Assembly (NCBI GenBank): GCA_934427095.1
Contig: CAKRYM010000111.1
Coordinates: forward strand, 1-5,401
Origin: an uncultured Bacillota bacterium
GTDB taxonomy: Bacteria; Bacillota; Dehalobacteriia; UBA4068
Direction: 5' to 3'
Length of the DNA: 5,401 nt
Part shown: positions 1-5,029 of the stretch, in pieces
How positions within the stretch are numbered: position 1 is the stretch's first letter
How the letters are laid out: each line of letters starts with the position of its first letter
Notes under the pieces: model-generated
What the model was told of the DNA's origin: nothing
What the model saw: only the letters and a program-made list of their open reading frames with translations
Database searches by the model: none
Position numbers and translations under genes: made by a program

Positions 1-1298
1 GGAAAAACCTGCGCGGCATGACCAAAAGCACAGATCCCACGACGCTTTGCACCAGATTGTATGCATATGGCTATGGCGAGGGTGTGAACGCGCTAAATAT
101 TGCCAACCTTAACGGCGGCAAGCTCTATCTTGATGCAGACACTAAAGACACATATGGTATTATTTCTCGCGTCTGGGTAGATCAGCGATATCAGGACGAA
201 ATCAGTCTATATAATGCCGCTGTTGCCCAGCTCAAGGCGTTATCCGTCCCCTATATTAGCTATACGGTAGAAGCTGCACAAAATGATGAGTTGCGAAAAT
301 GCCAAGTCGGGGATTATGTCCGCGTCATTGATGAAGAAGATGGAACAAACTTCACTGCGCAGGTGGTGACGATCAGCAAGAAAGATGTCGTTGGGGACAA
401 TCGATCGGTAGAGATAACAATTGCCAACAAGCCAAAAGACGTTGCTTCGACGGTATCAGATTTGGCAGACCGAGCAAGGATCAATGAAACTTACGCACAA
501 GGCGCGGTGACGGTGTATACAAAAACTTTTGCTGATAATGCTGACACAGACCACCCAGCAGAAATTATTTTTGACATTCCTTCAAATATTGTCCACATCA
601 ATGAAGTGACGCTCAACGCGAAAACGGCTCCTTTCCGTGGATATTCTAAGGCTGTTGAAGGCGGCGGCGAATATTCGGATACCACCGAATCAGGCGGCGG
701 TGAAACCACCACCACCTCTTCTGGCGGCGGCAGCGTTGTAACTTCCGAGGAGGTGATTTTGGAGTCGCGCAATATCAACGCAGATTCCAGTTACACCTCC
801 GGGAGCCAGGTGCATAACCACGGCATTTCCAAAGGAACGCGGCTCGCCGTGGTTAACGGGTTTGGGGATTTTACTATTGTTGATGATGTGGGCTGGACGC
901 CTTCCGGGGCGCATGAACATGAGGCCCATAGTCACGAGGTAGAAATCGATAGCCACCGCCATTCTGTTTCGATTGAGTCGCACACCCATGAAGTGATACT
1001 CCCAAACCATACCCATGCCATTGAGTACGGAATTTATGAAGGTAATAAGGCTGGAGCTATGCAGATTTTCGTGGATGATACCGAGGCGGGAATCTTTGAG
1101 AATGTGAACAATCTAAATATTGTCCCGTATTTAGGCAAAAATGATGGTGGCACAATAACCAGAGGACAGCACACGGTTACGGTGTATCCGATTGATTATG
1201 GCAGCAACGAGCAGCAGCAATCCTATACCACAAGCAGAATTGAACTTGATATCATGATACAGCTTTTCGCAAATTCCAGAGGAGGTGGGCAGTATTGA
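1..1298 (+). CDS. Phage tail-tip/tail-spike protein (Tal or prophage endopeptidase type), C-terminal part
   Basis: Partial gene: the frame is open from base 3 with no stop, and the residues just before the ATG at 18 (KNLRG) continue the conserved context 'NLRGMTKSTDPTTLCTRLY', so that ATG is internal. This block and 'VGDYVRVIDEEDG' (about residues 97-109 from that Met), followed by a beta-rich stretch ending 'VEITIANKPKD', are typical of the baseplate-hub part of Bacillota siphophage tail proteins that plug the tube tip. The C-terminal half differs: a Gly/Ser/Thr/Glu-rich linker (about 214-245), six His-x-His motifs (266-333), then a beta-rich end that would mix well with fibre folds. It probably attaches the tail tip to fibres and contacts the host surface. 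The stop TGA overlaps the next gene's TTG start, so the two are translationally coupled. Any catalytic N-terminal domain lies outside the window. Role confident; the exact subfamily is not. Confidence 0.85.
   Translation, partial: KNLRGMTKSTDPTTLCTRLYAYGYGEGVNALNIANLNGGKLYLDADTKDTYGIISRVWVDQRYQDEISLYNAAVAQLKALSVPYISYTVEAAQNDELRKCQVGDYVRVIDEEDGTNFTAQVVTISKKDVVGDNRSVEITIANKPKDVASTVSDLADRARINETYAQGAVTVYTKTFADNADTDHPAEIIFDIPSNIVHINEVTLNAKTAPFRGYSKAVEGGGEYSDTTESGGGETTTTSSGGGSVVTSEEVILESRNINADSSYTSGSQVHNHGISKGTRLAVVNGFGDFTIVDDVGWTPSGAHEHEAHSHEVEIDSHRHSVSIESHTHEVILPNHTHAIEYGIYEGNKAGAMQIFVDDTEAGIFENVNNLNIVPYLGKNDGGTITRGQHTVTVYPIDYGSNEQQQSYTTSRIELDIMIQLFANSRGGGQY
657..752 (+). other. Gly/Ser/Thr/Glu-rich linker with three GGG clusters
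   Basis: This region encodes about 32 residues of low complexity in the tail-tip protein, with GGG triplets spaced about 11-12 residues apart and Thr/Ser/Glu between them (for example SGGGETTTTSSGGGS). Such linkers are common between the hub part and the distal adhesive part of tail proteins. It probably gives a flexible hinge and may be a place where length varies between relatives. Confidence 0.6.
912..1016 (+). other. His-x-His repeat array in the tail-tip protein
   Basis: The encoded segment contains five His-x-His motifs (HEH, HSH, HRH, HTH, HTH). The last four start exactly nine residues apart (304, 313, 322 and 331 counted from the Met at base 18). A further HNH lies upstream at 266-268. 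In known phage fibres, such as the T4 gp37 tip, HxH motifs from three chains bind a line of metal ions along a trimeric needle. By analogy this part is probably a trimeric, metal-stabilised stalk. The periodicity is seen directly; metal binding and trimerisation are inferred. Confidence 0.6.
1281..1297 (+). promoter_or_regulatory. Ribosome binding site selecting the TTG start of the tail-fibre gene
   Basis: GGAGG at 1281-1285 lies nine bases before TTG at 1295. The next in-frame ATG (1316) is about 30 bases from it and has no Shine-Dalgarno of its own, so the TTG is the better start. The TTG shares bases with the upstream TGA stop (TTGA), suggesting re-initiation by terminating ribosomes. Confidence 0.7.
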
Positions 1299-2266
1299 CC
1301 ATTGAACTAACTACAATGTATGCGGCGCAGCCCAATAGCCCTAGTACAACAATTTCGGGTGCGCTGAACGAATCTACAAGCGCTATCACCGTAGAGAGCG
1401 CGGCAGTGTTCACGGAACAGTTGTCGCCGCCATTTCTGGCTACAATTGGTTATGGCACGGCCTATTCTGAGACCGTGCTTGTGACCAGTGTCCAGGGCAA
1501 CGTGCTGACCGTTACTCGCGGAGTGGATGGTGATGCGGCTGCTTGGGGGTCTGGTACGCCGATTGCTCGGATGATGACGGCGAAAGACCTTAACGATGTT
1601 CAGTCAAATATTAACGCGCTAAACACCGGCAAACAAGATCAATTGACCATTGATCCCACTCCCACGCAGAGCAGCGACAACCCTGTCTCATCCGGGGGTA
1701 CTTATACAGCAATTCAGACAGCGCAGGCGGCAGCTGAAGCGAAGATCCCTTCTCCGGCGTCCTCTGTTCCGGTAATGGATGGTACGGCCTCCGCTGGTTC
1801 TTCCGATAATTATGCTCGCGCAGATCATGTCCACCCGTCAGATAGCACCAAGGCTGATGTGAGCGCGATTCCTGCTCCTTCTTCCTCGGCACCGCTTATG
1901 GATGGGACGGCATCCGCAGGCGGTTCTAGCAATTATGCCCGTGCAGATCACGTACACCCTTCAGACACAAATAAAGCGAATATAAGTGATGTTCCGTCGC
2001 CTAGCTCTTCTGCGCCTGCCATGGATGGGACGGCGTCTGCTGGCGCATCCTCTTTTTATGCCCGTGCAGACCATGTTCACCCAACGGATTCCAGCAGACA
2101 GGTGAAAATTACTGCAACAGGGATTTTGCAGGGGAATGGCAATGGTTCCATCTCTGCCGCTGTAGCAGGAACGGATTATGCTCCTCCTTACCAATATAGC
2201 ACCACGGATTTGACCGCAGGCAGCTCTTCTTTGACTACGGGAACCCTCTATTTTGTTTATGAATAA
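1295..2266 (+). CDS. Phage tail fibre/adaptor protein with YARADHVHP repeats
   Basis: This 323-residue structural protein probably forms a side or tip fibre of the tail. Residues about 18-95 form a beta-rich N-terminal module with 'VLVTSVQGNVLTVTRGVDGD' and 'WGSGTPIARMMTAKDLND', a pattern common in phage tail proteins that dock on the baseplate. After a short helical linker (about 96-150), three 41-residue repeats follow (151-191, 192-232, 233-269), each with MDGTASAG and YARADHVHP. The C-terminus has 'GILQGNGNGSISAAVAGTDY' and a beta-rich end finishing FVYE, also frequent at fibre ends. It occupies the xkdV-like position, downstream of the tail-tip gene and upstream of XkdW- and XkdX-like genes. 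The start is TTG, chosen for its ribosome site. No enzymatic motif is visible. The fibre role is inferred from repeats and context; the receptor is unknown. Confidence 0.85.
   Translation: MTIELTTMYAAQPNSPSTTISGALNESTSAITVESAAVFTEQLSPPFLATIGYGTAYSETVLVTSVQGNVLTVTRGVDGDAAAWGSGTPIARMMTAKDLNDVQSNINALNTGKQDQLTIDPTPTQSSDNPVSSGGTYTAIQTAQAAAEAKIPSPASSVPVMDGTASAGSSDNYARADHVHPSDSTKADVSAIPAPSSSAPLMDGTASAGGSSNYARADHVHPSDTNKANISDVPSPSSSAPAMDGTASAGASSFYARADHVHPTDSSRQVKITATGILQGNGNGSISAAVAGTDYAPPYQYSTTDLTAGSSSLTTGTLYFVYE
1745..2101 (+). repeat. Three tandem 123-bp (41-residue) repeats in the tail-fibre gene
   Basis: Units run 1745-1867, 1868-1990 and a shorter 1991-2101. Each encodes I/V-P-x-P-x-SS-x-P, MDGTASAG, YARADHVHP and S/T-D-S/T. 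The protein is much better conserved than the DNA, where synonymous positions differ widely between units, so the array is old or codon-diverged rather than a recent duplication. These units are a known theme of phage fibre stalks. Confidence 0.85.
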
Positions 2267-2273
2267 GGAGGTG
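2265..2273 (+). promoter_or_regulatory. Strong Shine-Dalgarno overlapping the tail-fibre stop codon
   Basis: AAGGAGGTG at 2265-2273 matches the 16S anti-Shine-Dalgarno almost fully and begins within the TAA stop of the fibre gene (2264-2266). It is placed for the ATG at 2279 and supports high, coupled expression of the small repeat protein. Confidence 0.65.
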
Positions 2274-2278
2274 TCCCT

Positions 2279-2572
2279 ATGGCAAAGAAGATGTATGTAG
2301 GCGTTAATGGCGTTGCGAGGAAAATCACCTCCGCTTATGTTGGCGTGAATAATATAGCGCGGAAAATCACCAAGGGCTATGTTGGCGTAGGTGGTATTGC
2401 TCGGCAGTTTTGGCCAGGGGGTGGCGTTGTCTATTACGGTACCGCTACTGCATTAAGTCAAGCGAGACAACGCTTGGCGGCGACAAGCGTTGGAAATTAT
2501 GGATTGTTCGGTGGCGGGAATGCTTCTTCAACCGCTGTTGATACGGTGGATGCCTATACATTCATTTCATAG
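2279..2572 (+). CDS. Small phage tail-associated protein: three 14-residue repeats plus one kelch-like block
   Basis: This 97-residue protein has two parts. Residues 6-45 are three tandem copies of a 14-residue unit (Y-V-G-V-x-x-x-A-R-K-I-T-x-x), the last degenerating into 'ARQFWPGGG'. Residues about 51-97 hold a single kelch-like block, with 'YYGTATALSQARQRLAATS', 'VGNYGLFGGG' and 'VDTVDAYTF'. Related phage proteins, as I recall the family, usually carry many such kelch-like blocks in series and could form a propeller-like or fibrous receptor-binding part; here only one remains. It lies just after the tail fibre with a strong ribosome site, so it is probably a minor tail or fibre-tip component. 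The kelch resemblance is seen in the sequence; the binding function is inferred. A tail gene is fairly certain, an exact role is not. Confidence 0.75.
   Translation: MAKKMYVGVNGVARKITSAYVGVNNIARKITKGYVGVGGIARQFWPGGGVVYYGTATALSQARQRLAATSVGNYGLFGGGNASSTAVDTVDAYTFIS
2294..2413 (+). repeat. Three tandem 42-bp (14-residue) repeats
   Basis: Units at 2294-2335, 2336-2377 and a partial 2378-2413 encode YVGVNGVARKITSA, YVGVNNIARKITKG and YVGVGGIARQFW. The alternating pattern of aromatic/hydrophobic and basic residues suggests short beta-strand repeats. Copy number could vary by slippage or recombination. Confidence 0.8.
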
Positions 2573-2590
2573 CAAAGAAAGGAAGATCTC

Positions 2591-2932
2591 ATGAAAATTA
2601 TTGAAAAATACACCGGTGAAAAAACATATATGTTTCCCAATGGGGAGATGGCCACTCCGGAAGTAATGTTGCAACACTTCCCTGCGGTATTAGCCTTTGC
2701 GCACATTATTGAGACGGATGAAAACGGCGAAGTGGCTTTTGCGGTGCAAAATCTTAGCGCCATGCGCGGGGTGTATGGAATTGATTCTACGTTGAGTGAA
2801 TCGGAAGCCATTGCCGCTATCCAGAAAATTGTCAATACGCCGCCGGAAGAACCGGCACCTAGCGCAGAAGAAAGAATTGCCGCAGCCTTAGAATATCAGG
2901 CCTTAAGCAGTCTGCCAGATGTAACGGAATAA
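2591..2932 (+). CDS. Small phage tail-region protein, XkdW-like
   Basis: This 113-residue soluble protein has no membrane segment or signal peptide. Residues 1-60 form an alpha/beta-looking part ('YTGEKTYMFPNGEMATPE', 'FAHIIETDENGEV'). Residues 63-82 carry 'GIDSTLSESEAIAAIQKIVN', probably helical, followed by a Pro/Glu-rich hinge (84-90) and a final helix 'AEERIAAALEYQALSSLPD'. The 'EERIAA' ending resembles the C-terminus of XkdW and some fibre-assembly proteins. The gene sits between the fibre genes and XkdX, where PBSX has xkdW. A role in fibre assembly or as a minor tail part is plausible but unproven. The start has AAAGGAAG about six bases upstream. I recognise the family as recurrent in Bacillota phages but know no biochemical function. 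Confidence 0.7.
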   Translation: MKIIEKYTGEKTYMFPNGEMATPEVMLQHFPAVLAFAHIIETDENGEVAFAVQNLSAMRGVYGIDSTLSESEAIAAIQKIVNTPPEEPAPSAEERIAAALEYQALSSLPDVTE

Positions 2933-2944
2933 GGAGGACAAACA

Positions 2945-3073
2945 ATGAACTACGATATGATTAAACGTAATTATGATCGCGGCCTCTGGAACAAGCAAAT
3001 GGTGGCCTTGGCTGTGAAAAAAGGCGTTATCACCAAGGAAGAATATCAAGAGATCGTAGGCGAAGCCTACTAA
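2945..3073 (+). CDS. xkdX: XkdX family phage protein
   Basis: A short gene encoding 42 residues, beginning MNYDMIKRNYDRGLWNKQM and ending 'ITKEEYQEIVGEAY'. The pattern Y-D-x-G-L-W/Y-x-x-x-x-V, then a hydrophobic helix, then 'G-x-I-T-x-E-x-Y-x-E-I-x-G' matches the XkdX family. These tiny proteins lie downstream of tail fibre genes in PBSX-like phages; their molecular function is not established. AAGGAGG at 2931-2937, overlapping the stop codon of the preceding gene, gives a strong ribosome site for the ATG. The length fits the family, so it appears intact. Confidence 0.9.
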   Translation: MNYDMIKRNYDRGLWNKQMVALAVKKGVITKEEYQEIVGEAY

Positions 3074-3100
3074 CCATACTAGCATAAGGCGGGAAAACGG

Positions 3101-3439
3101 ATGGCTGATGAAAGATGTATCATTAAACCAGAGCGGGGTTGCATCGGCAAAGCGGCGGAGATTAGGCTAGAACTGCGCATTGAACAATTGGAAAAATGGC
3201 AAGAAAGCTCTCGTGAATTCCATGAGAGCTTTTATGATTGGCAGCGCAGTCAAATCGCCCGTGATGCAAAACTAGATGAGCAGCTAAAGGCCATGAACGC
3301 CAACCTAGAAAAAGTGGTGGAATACCAGGAAGGCCAGAAGTCTAAACCGGGCAAGCGCTGGGACGCCATTGTGGACAAGGCGATCTGGGCAGTTTTGGCG
3401 GCTATTATTGCTTTTGTTCTAGCAAAATTTGGATTATAG
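3101..3439 (+). CDS. XhlA-like phage lysis-associated protein (coiled coil with C-terminal membrane anchor)
   Basis: This 112-residue protein is probably a holin partner that sits at the inner membrane. Residues about 18-80 are highly charged and heptad-like ('EIRLELRIEQLEKWQESS', 'AKLDEQLKAMNANLEKVVEY'), predicting a long coiled coil. A basic patch 'KSKPGKRWD' (80-88) precedes one hydrophobic helix at about 93-111 ('AIWAVLAAIIAFVLAKFGL'), a topology like XhlA/hemolysin-type phage proteins. 'CIIKPERGCIG' at 6-16 holds two Cys that might matter for metal or disulfide binding. The gene directly precedes the holin, as in PBSX, where XhlA and XhlB act together in lysis. The start has AAGGCGGG about seven bases upstream. 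Family assignment rests on topology and context rather than a clear signature. Confidence 0.75.
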   Translation: MADERCIIKPERGCIGKAAEIRLELRIEQLEKWQESSREFHESFYDWQRSQIARDAKLDEQLKAMNANLEKVVEYQEGQKSKPGKRWDAIVDKAIWAVLAAIIAFVLAKFGL

Positions 3440-3452
3440 GAGGATGAACATG
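3438..3452 (+). promoter_or_regulatory. Ribosome binding site deciding the holin start (ATG 3450)
   Basis: AGGAGG at 3438-3443 overlaps the preceding TAG stop. The ATG at 3444 directly abuts it and is too close. The ATG at 3450 is six bases away, the usual spacing. An upstream in-frame TTG at 3429 lies before the Shine-Dalgarno and is not used on this reading. Confidence 0.75.
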
Positions 3453-3830
3453 GGTACGGAACAGATTATATCTCTTGTAGTGGCTCTTTTAACCGGTATT
3501 GCGGCGGCAATTCCGTTGGCCATGAAACTGGCTCAGTATGTGAAACAAGCCGTACAGGAAAAAAACTGGGGGGCATTGTTGGGGTTGGTGGTTGACCTGA
3601 TGGAAGAAGCGGAACAAAAATTCGCCGATGGGGCAACCCGTAAAGATTGGGTCATGGCTATGGTGCAGACTTCCGCTGAATATATCAATTATCCCGTGGA
3701 TGTGGAAGCATTAAGCGTCATGATTGACCGACTGTGCGATATGACCAAAGTCGTGAACTATCAGGAAATTCCTATGCTTGAACCTGAGCAGGAGCAAGAA
3801 GAAGAAGTGAAGGTTGGCGGTACGGCATGA
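3450..3830 (+). CDS. Phage holin, LLH-like (one N-terminal membrane helix)
   Basis: This 126-residue protein has one strong hydrophobic helix at about 5-28 ('IISLVVALLTGIAAAIPLAM'), then an amphipathic part ('YVKQAVQEKNWGALLGLVVD') and 'LMEEAEQKFADGATRKDWVM', a charged segment of the kind seen in LLH-type holins. 'DVEALSVMIDRLCDMTKVVN' completes the conserved soluble part. The tail is strongly acidic (111-119, EPEQEQEEE). Holins of this class form inner-membrane lesions that release or activate the lysin. It lies between the XhlA-like gene and a second membrane protein gene and overlaps the latter by ATGA. Start chosen by Shine-Dalgarno spacing. The holin call is well supported by topology, size and neighbours; pore formation itself is inferred. 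Confidence 0.75.
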   Translation: MGTEQIISLVVALLTGIAAAIPLAMKLAQYVKQAVQEKNWGALLGLVVDLMEEAEQKFADGATRKDWVMAMVQTSAEYINYPVDVEALSVMIDRLCDMTKVVNYQEIPMLEPEQEQEEEVKVGGTA

Positions 3831-4087
3831 TGACCGTAAAGAAGCAAAAGAAACGCTGTGAATTTTCCAAACTAATCCTAGGGCTAGTGATGGCCTGTTA
3901 TTTTTTTGGCGTGGGTTTAGGTGCGGTACTGGTTGCCCGTTCCCCGGAAATGCTGGGGGAATACTTGGCTTTCATCGGCGCGCCGGTGGCGGTGGCCATT
4001 GCCTTTTATAGTTGGAAAGCAAAAGCCGAAAACGTGCTGAAATTAAGCCAAACACAGATTGAAAAGCTGGATAAAATTCACGAATAA
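3827..4087 (+). CDS. Two-helix membrane protein of the phage lysis module, function unknown
   Basis: This 86-residue protein begins with a basic segment (MMTVKKQKKR) and has two hydrophobic helices at about 15-37 ('FSKLILGLVMACYFFGVGLG') and 43-63 ('LGEYLAFIGAPVAVAIAFYS'). A basic/amphipathic tail 'WKAKAENVLKLSQTQIEKLD' follows. The positive-inside rule puts both ends in the cytoplasm. Its start ATG overlaps the holin stop (ATGA); an adjacent in-frame ATG at 3830 cannot be excluded. Similar small proteins lie beside holins in several Bacillota phages, as I recall. The context suggests a co-holin, antiholin or timing factor, but there is no specific motif. It is the last gene of the plus-strand operon before the terminator region. 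Confidence 0.75.
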   Translation: MMTVKKQKKRCEFSKLILGLVMACYFFGVGLGAVLVARSPEMLGEYLAFIGAPVAVAIAFYSWKAKAENVLKLSQTQIEKLDKIHE

Positions 4088-4143
4088 AACCCCAGCTAGA
4101 AGGCCTAAAATTAGCCGTTTTGAGCGACTTTTAGCAAGGGGTT
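4088..4143. other. Imperfect inverted repeat in the intergenic region
   Basis: AACCCC (4088-4093) pairs with GGGGTT (4138-4143), and inside it CTAAAA (4105-4110) pairs with TTTTAG (4129-4134). Unpaired stretches lie on both arms, so it is a long, interrupted stem rather than a classic terminator. It starts right after the stop of the two-helix protein gene. It could protect the 3' end of the late transcript or be a remnant of a recombination site. Confidence 0.3.
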
Positions 4144-4190
4144 AAGGTGTTTATACTTGTTGATTTTAAGGAAAACAATAAATAAAACAA

Positions 4191-4217
4191 AAAAGCAACC
4201 GTTTTACGGCTGCTTTT
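4191..4217. terminator. Bidirectional rho-independent terminator between convergent genes
   Basis: AAAAGCAACCG (4191-4201) pairs with CGGCTGCTTTT (4207-4217) around a five-base TTTTA loop, with one A/C mismatch. Read on the minus strand, the stem is followed by TTTTTTGTTTTATTTATTG, a good U-tract, so it should terminate the minus-strand gene well. Read on the plus strand, TTTTCGTTTTCTC follows, giving a weaker terminator for the holin operon. The right arm lies within the last codons of the minus-strand gene and the loop includes its stop. Confidence 0.75.
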
Positions 4218-4977
4218 CGTTTTCTCTGGACAAAAACGCATCTTTGCAGAAAGATGAATCGTCCCAACGTTCCTTGAAATAGGCGGTATAGAAATCATAG
4301 GCTTTCCCTTCGCCGTATTCCATGGATATTGTTTGTTGGCTATCTATTCCATATTGATAGGGGCCGACAAAAACCGTATGGTCTACGAAAAAATAAAATT
4401 CTAAGGGGAAACTGTCATAGTAGCGTAAGAAAATATGACCGGTTCCTATTTGATTTATTTTTTGTGTCCATTCCGCTAGTTGCAGGATATCTTCCTTTGT
4501 GCTTCCGGGTTTTTTCTTTTCTATGTTGTCTTGGAGGGGCAAGAAACTTGATTCTGGGTTAATGGTTAGGATGCGCATTTGTAGGCCGTTTTTAATGGCC
4601 TCTTCTATCTCTTGCTTTTTTGCATGACGGAAAGACCGCAAGCCGAAAGCCATAACATCAATTCTTTTAGACTTTCCTGTAACTTGTTTATCGCATGATT
4701 CATTCATGAGTTGGCGGGTTTTGTAGATATGCCTAAGCCCCCATGTTTCAGTAATTTCTTTTTCTTTTTTCCGTTTGAAAAGATAAAGGGACGCGAGGTA
4801 TCCGACAACAGCGCTGGCAATTAACGAAGCACCGATGCTAACTAGCACCGTACCAACTTCTTGTTGGCTGACCAAAACGCCAACCACAAGAATGATCGCA
4901 CCAGTTAAACCAATAAATAAGTTTTCCAGCCGTTCGCTTAATTTTTCGGCGAGCCATTCTTCGTTGATGGAAAACAT
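4204..4977 (-). CDS. Two-helix membrane protein with degenerate phospholipase D-like domain; probable prophage moron
   Basis: Encodes 257 residues. Two hydrophobic helices lie at about 20-37 and 43-66, followed by a basic stop-transfer segment (KRKKEKE, 68-74) that puts the rest in the cytoplasm. Residues about 104-240 resemble the PLD-like/DUF5919-type fold: 'RIDVMAFGLRSF', 'AIKNGLQMRILTINPESS', then 'IFLRYYDSFP', 'FYFFVDHTVFVGPYQYG' and 'YDFYTAYFKERWDD'. In the HxK(x)4D motif region the Asp is kept (D199) but the His and Lys positions read as Leu192 and Phe194, so nuclease or lipase activity of the usual type is unlikely. A ligand-sensing or scaffold role is possible. It is transcribed against the phage operon, between the holin and lysin genes, and is AT-richer (22-24 G+C per 60 bases at 4321-4380 and 4441-4500, against 31 at 3301-3360). 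The start ATG 4977 was chosen for AGGTGG five bases upstream; GTGs lie at 4983 and 4986. Superinfection exclusion or defence is inferred from the context only. Confidence 0.75.
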   Translation of the reverse strand: MFSINEEWLAEKLSERLENLFIGLTGAIILVVGVLVSQQEVGTVLVSIGASLIASAVVGYLASLYLFKRKKEKEITETWGLRHIYKTRQLMNESCDKQVTGKSKRIDVMAFGLRSFRHAKKQEIEEAIKNGLQMRILTINPESSFLPLQDNIEKKKPGSTKEDILQLAEWTQKINQIGTGHIFLRYYDSFPLEFYFFVDHTVFVGPYQYGIDSQQTISMEYGEGKAYDFYTAYFKERWDDSSFCKDAFLSRENEKQP

Positions 4978-4982
4978 AAGCA

Positions 4983-4988
4983 CCACCT
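4983..4988 (-). promoter_or_regulatory. Ribosome binding site of the minus-strand PLD-like gene
   Basis: AGGTGG on the minus strand, read in ATAGGTGGTGCTTATG, lies five bases before ATG at 4977. The GTG codons at 4986 and 4983 fall within the ribosome site itself and are therefore unlikely starts. Confidence 0.65.
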
Positions 4989-5003
4989 ATCATTTGTTTG
5001 ATA
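4988..5003. promoter_or_regulatory. Candidate operator: 16-bp inverted repeat between divergent genes
   Basis: TATCA (4988-4992) and TGATA (4999-5003) form perfect 5-bp arms with a 6-bp spacer. The site lies around the expected transcription start of the minus-strand gene and overlaps a possible -35 of the plus-strand lysin promoter, a good place for a repressor. Short arms in AT-rich DNA can arise by chance. Confidence 0.3.
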
Positions 5004-5029
5004 ACTTATTTTACCACGGCATTTATATT
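4998..5029 (+). promoter_or_regulatory. Weak candidate promoter of the lysin gene
   Basis: TTGATA (4998-5003) is a good -35-like hexamer and TATATT (5024-5029) a good -10-like hexamer, but they are 20 bases apart, longer than the usual 16-18. An independent promoter would make sense because a terminator and an opposite-strand gene separate the lysin from the holin operon. Confidence 0.25.

Noticed and set aside
491..1016. Long minus-strand open frames opposite the tail-tip gene
   Set aside because: They lie fully inside a convincing plus-strand gene, are Pro/Arg-rich mirror images of the Gly/His-rich segment, and lack ribosome sites and recognisable motifs.
1745..2101. CRISPR array
   Set aside because: The repeats are contiguous, coding, diverged at the DNA level and have no unique spacers between short identical repeats.
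1611..2194. Minus-strand open frames opposite the tail-fibre repeats
   Set aside because: Low-plausibility Arg/Cys-rich translations that mirror the repeat array; no start signals or family resemblance.
2279..2572. Diversity-generating retroelement target (variable kelch-like or fibre C-terminus)
   Set aside because: No reverse transcriptase, accessory gene or adenine-rich template copy of the end of either fibre gene is visible in the window.
2554..3085. Minus-strand open frames opposite the XkdW-like and XkdX genes
   Set aside because: The plus-strand products are recognised phage families with Shine-Dalgarno sites; the opposite frames have neither.
3429..3449. Upstream TTG start for the holin
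   Set aside because: It precedes the AGGAGG site that fits ATG 3450 and would add charged residues (DYRRMN) before the membrane helix without its own ribosome site.
4088..4203. Phage attachment site or tRNA gene
   Set aside because: No tRNA-like cloverleaf and no matching second att core can be seen; the lysin continues to the right, so the phage end is not here.
4329..4562. Plus-strand 77-residue open frame within the PLD-like gene
   Set aside because: Antisense to a well-supported coding frame, with no ribosome site and no family resemblance.
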